Part shown: one piece after another, positions 58,327 through 64,000 of the stretch
Position numbering within the stretch: position 1 is the first letter of the stretch
How the letters are laid out: each line of letters opens with the position of its first letter
Source of the DNA: Pseudomonas viridiflava
GTDB lineage: Bacteria > Pseudomonadota > Gammaproteobacteria > Pseudomonadales > Pseudomonadaceae
Assembly: GCF_900589395.1 (NCBI RefSeq)
Contig: NZ_UUIS01000096.1
Location: 124,001-188,000 of the forward strand
Reading direction: 5' to 3'
Length of the DNA: 64,000 nucleotides
Program-made: the position numbers and the translations under genes
Notes under the pieces: generated by a model
The model's input: the letters and a program-made list of their open reading frames with translations, nothing else
The model's database searches: none
What the model was told of the DNA's origin: nothing

Positions 58327-59703
58327 TTATTTGCGTGGGCTCGGGGTCTCGGGCCTGACCCAGATGGAGTAGGCAATCACCAGCAGCACCACCCAGGCGG
58401 CGCCGACCAGCAAGGCGGTGCGGCTGGCCGGGAACCAGCCCAGCACACCGAAAATGAACAGCATGAAAACGATAGCCAGCGCCGGGCCCCACGGCCAGAA
58501 CGGCACCGGAAATTGCAGCTGGCTGACCTCTTCAGCGCTCATCGAGCGGCGCATGGCCACTTGCGTGAGCAGGATCATCAGCCAGACCCAGACGGTGGCG
58601 AAGGTTGCCACCGAGGCGATCAGCAGGAACAGGTTGTCCGGGATCGCGTAGTTGAGCACCACGCCCGCCAGCAGGGTCAGGCCCATGACCACGGCGGTCA
58701 TCCACGGCACGCCCTGTTTCGACAGCGCGGCGAAGCCGGCCGGTGCCTGGCCGTCTTTTGCCATGCCATACATGATGCGTCCGGCACCAAAGACGTCGCT
58801 GTTGATGGCCGACACGGCTGCCGAGATCACCACGATGTTGAGCACGGTCGCGGCCTGCGACAGGCCCAGGTTGCTGAAAATCTGCACGAACGGGCTGCCT
58901 TGCGTGCCGATCTGCGTCCAGGGAAACAGGCACATCACCACGAACAGGGTCAGCACATAGAACAGCAGGATACGCAGCGGCACGGCGTTGATCGCCTGCG
59001 GCAGGCTGCGCTTGGGGTCCTTGGCTTCGCCGGCGGTGATGCCGATGATCTCGATGCCGCCGAAGGCGAACATCACCACGGCCAGCGACGCGATCAGCCC
59101 GCCGATGCCGTTGGGCATGAAGCCGCCATGCGCCCACAGGTTGCTGATGCCGATCGGCGTATCGCTGCTGACGCTGCCCAGGCCGAACAGCATGATCCCG
59201 GCACCGCCCAGGATCATCGCCACGATCGCGCTGACCTTGAGCAATGACAGCCAGAATTCGGCCTCGCCGAACACCTTGACGTTGCACAGGTTCAGCGCGG
59301 CGATGAAGAACACGATGCTCAGCACCCAGATCCAGCGCGGCACCTCGGGAAACCAGAAGCCCATGTACATGCCGAAGGCGGTGATGTCGGCCAGGCAGAC
59401 GATGATCATCTCGAAGGCGTAGGTCCAGCCCAGCACAAAGCCCGACAGCGGCCCCAGGTAACGGGTGGCGTAATGGCTGAACGAGCCGGACACCGGGTCG
59501 TGCACGGCCATCTCGCCCAGGGCGCGCATGACCATGAACACCGCCGCCCCACCGATCAGGTAGGCCAGCAGCACGGCGGGGCCGGCCTGCTGGATGGCGG
59601 CGGCCGAGCCGTAGAACAGCCCCGTGCCGATGGCCGAGCCCAGGGCCATGAAGCGGATGTGACGGGCGGACAGCCCGCGTTTCAAACCATCTTGTGACGT
59701 CAT
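58327..59703 (-). CDS. hutT: Amino acid permease, probable histidine transporter HutT
   Basis: A 458-residue APC-superfamily permease with 12 membrane segments. It begins MTSQDGLKRGLSARHIRFMALGSAIGTGLFYGSAAAIQQAGPAVLLAYLIGG, the conserved start of the AAT family, and contains GSFSHYATRYLGPLSGFVLGWTYAFE and FAFGGIEIIGITAGEAKDPKRSLP. ATG 59703 is favoured because GGA lies six bases upstream; ATG 59718 and further upstream codons are alternatives. Position between hutH and hutI, with a gap of 95 bases to hutH, makes histidine or urocanate the likely substrate. Confidence 0.9.
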   Translation of the reverse strand: MTSQDGLKRGLSARHIRFMALGSAIGTGLFYGSAAAIQQAGPAVLLAYLIGGAAVFMVMRALGEMAVHDPVSGSFSHYATRYLGPLSGFVLGWTYAFEMIIVCLADITAFGMYMGFWFPEVPRWIWVLSIVFFIAALNLCNVKVFGEAEFWLSLLKVSAIVAMILGGAGIMLFGLGSVSSDTPIGISNLWAHGGFMPNGIGGLIASLAVVMFAFGGIEIIGITAGEAKDPKRSLPQAINAVPLRILLFYVLTLFVVMCLFPWTQIGTQGSPFVQIFSNLGLSQAATVLNIVVISAAVSAINSDVFGAGRIMYGMAKDGQAPAGFAALSKQGVPWMTAVVMGLTLLAGVVLNYAIPDNLFLLIASVATFATVWVWLMILLTQVAMRRSMSAEEVSQLQFPVPFWPWGPALAIVFMLFIFGVLGWFPASRTALLVGAAWVVLLVIAYSIWVRPETPSPRK

Positions 59704-59798
59704 TTCAGGTCCATTCATTACGGGTATGGCAAATGGCTGCAAGAACACCTCCCTGCAACCATCGACCATGACGGGCACTGTCAGACGCGTGAAAGGCG

Positions 59799-61331
59799 TT
59801 ACAGGCTCGGCAACAGATGGGCAGGAACCAGCGGGTTCAGGCATGTCGAGGACAACAGCGCGATTGCAGCTTCGATGTCCGGTGCGAAAAAGCGGTCCTT
59901 CTCATAGGACGGCACCTTGCTGCGCAGGGTGGCGCGGGCTTGCTCCAGCACAGGCGAGGTTTTCAACCCGTTGCGCAAGTCCAGGCCCTGGCAGGCAGCC
60001 AGCCATTCTACGGCAAGAACGCCACGAACGTTTTCTGCCATTTCCCACAGCCGCTTGCCGGCCGCCGGCGCCATCGACACATGGTCTTCCTGGTTGGCCG
60101 AAGTGGGCAGGCTGTCGACGCTGTGCGGGTGCGCCAGCGCCTTGTTTTCGCTGGCCAGCGCGGCGGCGGTGACCTGGGCGATCATGAAGCCGGAGTTGAC
60201 CCCGCCGTTGGCCACCAGGAACGGCGGCAACTGCGACATGTGCTTGTCCATCATCAGCGAAATGCGCCGCTCGCTCAGCGAGCCGATCTCGGCAATCGCC
60301 AGGGCCAGGTTGTCGGCGGCCATGGCCACCGGCTCCGCATGGAAGTTGCCGCCGGAGATCACTTCGTTTTCGGCCGCGAACACCAGCGGGTTGTCGGACA
60401 CCGCGTTGGCCTCGACCTGCAGCACTTCGGCGGCCTGGCGCATCTGCGTCAGGCAGGCGCCCATGACCTGCGGCTGGCAGCGCAGCGAGTACGGGTCCTG
60501 GACCTTGTCGCAGTTGCGGTGCGACTCGGACACTTCACTGCTGGCGCCCAGCAGGGCCCGGTAGCCGGCGGCTACGTCGATTTGCCCGCGCTGGCCGCGA
60601 GCGGCGTGGATGCGCGCATCGAATGGCGAGCGCGAGCCCAGCACCGCCTCGACCGTCAGCGCGCCGCAGACCATGGCGCCGGCGAACAGGTCCTCGGCTT
60701 CGAACAGCCCACGCAAGGCATAGGCGGTCGACACCTGGGTGCCGTTGAGCAGCGCCAGGCCTTCCTTGGCCGCCAGGGTCAGCGGTTGCAGGCCGGCCAC
60801 GGCCAGGGCTTCGCGGGCTTCGAGCCACTGGCCCTTGTGCCGCGCCTTGCCTTCGCCCAGCAGCACCAGTGACATGTGCGCCAGCGGTGCCAGGTCGCCG
60901 GAGGCACCGACTGAACCCTTGAGCGGAATGTGCGGGTAGACCTCGGCGTTGATCAGTGCAATCAGCGCATCGATCACCCCCCGGCGAATGCCGGAAAAGC
61001 CGCGCGCCAGGCTATTGACCTTGAGCACCATGATCAGGCGCACCAGCGCGTCGTCCAGCGGCTGGCCGACGCCGGCGGCATGCGACAGCACCAGCGAACG
61101 CTGCAGGTTTTCCAGGTCTTCGCTGGCAATGCGTGTCGAGGCCAGCAGGCCGAAACCGGTGTTGATGCCGTAGGCGGTGCGGTTCTCGGCCAGGATCTTC
61201 TCGACGCAGGCCACGCTTTGCTCGATCGGCTGGTCGGCGCTGCTGTCCAGGGCCAGCCGCACCGGCTCGCGCAGGATGTTGCGCAGGTGCACCAGCGAGA
61301 GTTGGCCGGGAATCAGGTTGAAGTCGTTCAC
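59799..61331 (-). CDS. hutH: Histidine ammonia-lyase
   Basis: A 510-residue lyase that turns histidine into urocanate and ammonia. The self-forming MIO cofactor comes from A143-S144-G145 in KGSVGASGDLAPLAHMS. Active-site blocks AYGINTGFG (Tyr53), GTQVSTAYALRG, DPYSLRCQPQVMG and the final QEDHVSMAPAAG are all present. It uses GTG 61331, preceded by GGAG. The gene lies 16 bases after hutU. It matches P. putida HAL in length and in the position of the MIO triad. Confidence 0.97.
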   Translation of the reverse strand: MNDFNLIPGQLSLVHLRNILREPVRLALDSSADQPIEQSVACVEKILAENRTAYGINTGFGLLASTRIASEDLENLQRSLVLSHAAGVGQPLDDALVRLIMVLKVNSLARGFSGIRRGVIDALIALINAEVYPHIPLKGSVGASGDLAPLAHMSLVLLGEGKARHKGQWLEAREALAVAGLQPLTLAAKEGLALLNGTQVSTAYALRGLFEAEDLFAGAMVCGALTVEAVLGSRSPFDARIHAARGQRGQIDVAAGYRALLGASSEVSESHRNCDKVQDPYSLRCQPQVMGACLTQMRQAAEVLQVEANAVSDNPLVFAAENEVISGGNFHAEPVAMAADNLALAIAEIGSLSERRISLMMDKHMSQLPPFLVANGGVNSGFMIAQVTAAALASENKALAHPHSVDSLPTSANQEDHVSMAPAAGKRLWEMAENVRGVLAVEWLAACQGLDLRNGLKTSPVLEQARATLRSKVPSYEKDRFFAPDIEAAIALLSSTCLNPLVPAHLLPSL

Positions 61332-61347
61332 GTGTGTCGCTCCGTTA

Positions 61348-63063
61348 TCAAGCGTGTGCAGGGCGTTGGGCGTCGATCATCGGCAGGTTCAGGCCCTGCT
61401 CTTTGGCGCAATCAATGGCAATCTGGTAGCCGGCATCGGCATGGCGCATGACGCCGGTGGCCGGGTCGTTATGCAGTACGCGGGCGACGCGTGCAGCGGC
61501 TTCGTCGGTGCCGTCGCAGACGATGACCATGCCCGAGTGCTGCGAAAAGCCCATGCCCACGCCGCCGCCGTGGTGCAGCGAGACCCAGGTCGCGCCGCTG
61601 GCGGTGTTGAGCAGGGCGTTGAGCAGCGGCCAGTCGGAGACGGCGTCGGAGCCGTCGCGCATGGCTTCGGTCTCGCGGTTGGGGCTGGACACCGAGCCCG
61701 AGTCCAGGTGGTCGCGGCCGATGACCACCGGGGCCGACAGCTCGCCGCTGCGCACCATTTCGTTGAAGGCCAGGCCCAGCCTGGCGCGCTGGCCCAGGCC
61801 GACCCAGCAGATGCGGGCCGGCAGGCCCTGGAAGCTGATGCGCTCACGGGCCATGTCAAGCCAGTTGTGCAGGTGGGCGTCGTCGGGGATCAGCTCCTTG
61901 ACCTTGGCGTCGGTCTTGTAGATGTCCTGCGGGTCACCGGACAGCGCGGCCCAGCGGAACGGGCCGATGCCGCGGCAGAACAGCGGACGGATATAGGCCG
62001 GTACGAAACCGGGGAAGTCGAAGGCGTTCTGCACGCCGACTTCCTTGGCCATCTGGCGAATGTTGTTGCCGTAGTCGAAGGTGGGGATGCCCTGCTTCTG
62101 GAACGCCAGCATCGCCTCGACGTGCACGGCCATCGACTGCTTGGCCGCCTTGATCACTTCGGCCGGTTCGGTCTTGGCCCGTGCGCGGTACTCGTCCCAG
62201 CTCCAGCCGGCCGGCAGGTAGCCGTTGAGCGGGTCATGGGCGCTGGTCTGGTCGGTGACCATGTCCGGGCGCACACCGCGACGGACCAGTTCCGGCAGGA
62301 TTTCAGCGGCGTTGCCCAGCAGGGCGATGGAGATGGCCTTGCCTTCGGCGGTGTAGCGGGCGATACGGGCCAGGGCGTCGTCCAGGTCGGTGGCCTGCTC
62401 GTCGACGTAGCGGCTGTTGAGGCGGAAATCGATGCTGACCTGCTGGCATTCGATGTTCAGCGAGCAGGCGCCGGCCAGGGTGGCGGCCAGGGGTTGCGCG
62501 CCGCCCATGCCGCCCAGGCCTGCGGTCAGGACCCAGCGACCCTTGAGGTCATTGTTGTAATGCTGGCGACCGGCTTCGACGAAGGTTTCGTAGGTGCCCT
62601 GGACGATGCCCTGGCTGCCGATGTAGATCCAGCTGCCGGCGGTCATCTGGCCGTACATGGCCAGGCCCTTGGCGTCCAGCTCGTTGAAGTGCTCCCAACT
62701 GGCCCAGTGCGGCACCAGGTTGGAGTTGGCGATCAGGACGCGTGGTGCATTGCTGTGGGTCTTGAACACGCCCACCGGCTTGCCGGACTGCACCAGCAGG
62801 GTTTCATCGTCTTCGAGGTTTTGCAGGCTTTCGACGATTTTGTCGTAGCACTCCCAGTTGCGCGCGGCCCGGCCGATGCCACCGTAGACCACCAGTTCCT
62901 TGGGGTTTTCGGCCACTTCCGGGTCGAGGTTGTTCATCAGCATGCGCAGCGGGGCTTCGGTCAGCCAGCTTTTGGCGGTCAGTTGCGTGCCACGGGCGGC
63001 GCGCACTTCGACGTCGCGGTGGCGGGTCCAGTCTTGCTTGAGGTCTTGTTTATCGGTGCTCAC
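61348..63063 (-). CDS. hutU: Urocanate hydratase
   Basis: A 571-residue NAD+-dependent enzyme that hydrates urocanate to imidazolonepropionate. The NAD-binding block VLTAGLGGMGGAQPLAATLAG, the catalytic region PAYIRPLFCRGIGPFRWAALSGDP with the essential cysteine, DQTSAHDPLNGYLP and the C-terminal SLHHGGGVGMGFSQHSGMVI are diagnostic. I chose GTG 63063 (MSTDKQDLKQDW) with GAGGA upstream; the frame extends to 63168 but would then pass through the HutC operator. First gene of the hut operon in this window, directly behind the operator. Confidence 0.96.
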   Translation of the reverse strand: MSTDKQDLKQDWTRHRDVEVRAARGTQLTAKSWLTEAPLRMLMNNLDPEVAENPKELVVYGGIGRAARNWECYDKIVESLQNLEDDETLLVQSGKPVGVFKTHSNAPRVLIANSNLVPHWASWEHFNELDAKGLAMYGQMTAGSWIYIGSQGIVQGTYETFVEAGRQHYNNDLKGRWVLTAGLGGMGGAQPLAATLAGACSLNIECQQVSIDFRLNSRYVDEQATDLDDALARIARYTAEGKAISIALLGNAAEILPELVRRGVRPDMVTDQTSAHDPLNGYLPAGWSWDEYRARAKTEPAEVIKAAKQSMAVHVEAMLAFQKQGIPTFDYGNNIRQMAKEVGVQNAFDFPGFVPAYIRPLFCRGIGPFRWAALSGDPQDIYKTDAKVKELIPDDAHLHNWLDMARERISFQGLPARICWVGLGQRARLGLAFNEMVRSGELSAPVVIGRDHLDSGSVSSPNRETEAMRDGSDAVSDWPLLNALLNTASGATWVSLHHGGGVGMGFSQHSGMVIVCDGTDEAAARVARVLHNDPATGVMRHADAGYQIAIDCAKEQGLNLPMIDAQRPAHA

Positions 63064-63152
63064 GAAAAAATCCTCGATGTTCAATCCAAACCAGCCTGCC
63101 GTACAGTCGGGGCCAGCGGCGCATGGGTGATGAGCGCTAGTTGAACATGTCT

Positions 63153-63172
63153 CTACTTGTACATACAAGTAG
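63153..63172. promoter_or_regulatory. HutC-type operator upstream of hutU
   Basis: A perfect palindrome CTACTTGTA-CA-TACAAGTAG (20 bases), the right type (CTTGTA..TACAAG) for the GntR-family repressor HutC, which releases DNA on binding urocanate. It lies 90 bases upstream of the hutU start. The A/T-rich run just right of it (63180-63190) could be part of the promoter. hutC itself is not in this window. Confidence 0.85.
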
Positions 63173-63245
63173 ACTCAGGCAAAAAAATCACGCCCACAGA
63201 TGCTGTATTGGAGGTACTGGCCCTTTTCGCGAGTGCCGCAGAACC

Positions 63246-63275
63246 CGCAGGAGCGACCAGCGGTCGCGAATGCGG
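63246..63275. repeat. REP-type palindrome
   Basis: GCAGGAGCGACCAGCGGTCGC, then GAATGCGG, lies between the hutU promoter and the end of the anti-sigma gene and probably terminates the latter. Confidence 0.8.
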
Positions 63276-63311
63276 CGGAACAGGCGACGCGGGCCTGTCG
63301 ATAGAGCCCCG

Positions 63312-64000
63312 TCAGATGACCTTCACCGCCCGGCCAATGAACTGGATCGGGCCGGTGGGTTTGCCGATCGGCGAGCCGGTGGCGTTTTCCAGGGTCAGCT
63401 CGAACAGCTGGTTGGGTTGCAGCGGCGGCAGTTTGTCCAGCGGCACTTGCAGGGTCTGGCCAGGCTTGACCAGGCCCAGCGAGACCGGGCCTTGCCAGTC
63501 GTCGCCCTTGGTCCAGAATTCCAGCGCCTTGTCGCCCGGCACCTCGGTGGTGCCCAGCGGAATCAGCTGGATCTGCCGGGTATCACTGGTCTGGATGACC
63601 CAGCCAGGCGCCTTGTCCTGCGGTGCAACCAGCACCACCAGGTAGGCCGGCGGCGCGACGGCCGGACGCATCAGCAGCAGGCTGCCCAGTACCAGTGAGG
63701 CGGCCAGCCCGGCGCCGGCCAGCCCGCGCCACAGGCCCAGGCTGTTGCGCCAGCGGCGGGCGTCTGCGATCGTGCGCACGGTAGCGGGCAGGCTGCGCTC
63801 GATGCGCGGCCACAGGTTTTCGGAGGGTTGCACCGGTTCGGCCAGGTCGGTCAGCGGCAGCAGGCGCGCTTCCCAGGCGTCCACGGCGGCTTGCAGGGCA
63901 GGCTCAAGTGGCAGTCGCCGCTCCACCTCGGCGCGCTCAGCGGCCGACAAGGTGCCCAGCACGTATTCACCGGCCAGTTCATCGAGTTCGCGATCAGGCG
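63312..64000 (-). CDS. Anti-sigma factor, RskA (anti-sigma-K) type, partial (N-terminus beyond window)
   Basis: At least 229 residues are visible; the frame continues past base 64000. It begins in the window with ..DRELDELAGEYVLGTLSAAERAEVERRL, the zinc-less anti-sigma domain of RskA-like proteins, followed by one membrane segment (LAGAGLAASLVLGSLLL) and a periplasmic C-terminal beta domain (LVVLVAPQDKAPGWVIQ, GDKALEFWTKG). Such proteins hold an ECF sigma factor at the membrane until their periplasmic part is cleaved. The partner ECF sigma gene is expected just outside the right edge. Only the stop, at 63312, is inside the window. Confidence 0.88.
   Translation of the reverse strand, partial: PDRELDELAGEYVLGTLSAAERAEVERRLPLEPALQAAVDAWEARLLPLTDLAEPVQPSENLWPRIERSLPATVRTIADARRWRNSLGLWRGLAGAGLAASLVLGSLLLMRPAVAPPAYLVVLVAPQDKAPGWVIQTSDTRQIQLIPLGTTEVPGDKALEFWTKGDDWQGPVSLGLVKPGQTLQVPLDKLPPLQPNQLFELTLENATGSPIGKPTGPIQFIGRAVKVI

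Noticed and set aside
61177..63144. 655-codon plus-strand open frame opposite hutU
   Set aside because: The minus strand encodes a full-length urocanate hydratase with all motifs; the plus frame is a compositional shadow.

Overview
The window looks like a chromosome segment of a fluorescent Pseudomonas, most probably of the P. putida group. The reasons are GC-rich coding DNA, typical REP palindromes (the GTAGGAGCGGCTTCAGCCGC type) between genes, small orphan Rhs proteins, a TriABC-type pump with two adaptors, and a hut cluster of Pseudomonas type. The species call is inference from recalled family features; no search was run.

Layout. 1-4.8 kb: the tail of an unidentified gene, then a probable ribosome-hibernation pair (HPF-like protein plus a baeRF-family protein), an Mqo with a signal peptide, and an MBL-fold hydrolase. 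4.8-8.8 kb: a CitMHS carrier and two AtuA-type proteins, divergent from a LysR regulator. 8.9-11.8 kb: a Coq7-like diiron protein and an MFS exporter divergent from its own LysR regulator. 11.8-17.3 kb: a decayed genomic island ending at tRNA-Arg(CCG). It holds a nucleotidyltransferase, a frameshifted tyrosine recombinase, three small orphan genes that look like or could be immunity genes, a cupin, a 19-codon hsdM scar and a badly degraded tRNA-type integrase. 17.6-26.9 kb: gabDT, an HDOD protein with a receiver lacking its phospho-acceptor, two c-di-GMP enzymes and a delta-9 desaturase.

27-40.5 kb is mainly sulfur acquisition: a YezD-like peptide, sbp-cysTWA, then a set that looks sulfur-regulated (alpha/beta hydrolase, a short SfnR-like sigma-54 activator, a MetQ-like binding protein, a TauD-type dioxygenase and a taurine/sulfonate-type ABC importer). 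A DUF962 membrane protein, a Crp/Fnr protein and an AraC regulator lie between the two parts. 40.5-42.6 kb: a tandem duplication of an orphan Rhs-core cassette whose two copies have unrelated C-terminal tips, one resembling an F-box. 42.7-48 kb: triABC, followed by a MITE-like palindromic element. 48.2-56.2 kb: an unknown small protein, a methyltransferase, an aldarate (talarate/galactarate) dehydratase with transporter and LacI regulator, and divergent cadR/cadA. 56.3-63.2 kb: histidine utilisation, hutU-hutH-permease-hutI-hutG, under a perfect HutC-type palindrome. The window ends inside an RskA-type anti-sigma gene.

The parts most worth a second look are the Rhs cassette pair with the F-box-like tip, the immunity-rich relic island beside tRNA-Arg (including a CA-slippage frameshift in its recombinase), the SfnR-like AAA+ protein with an altered GAFTGA loop and no HTH, and the baeRF/HPF pair.
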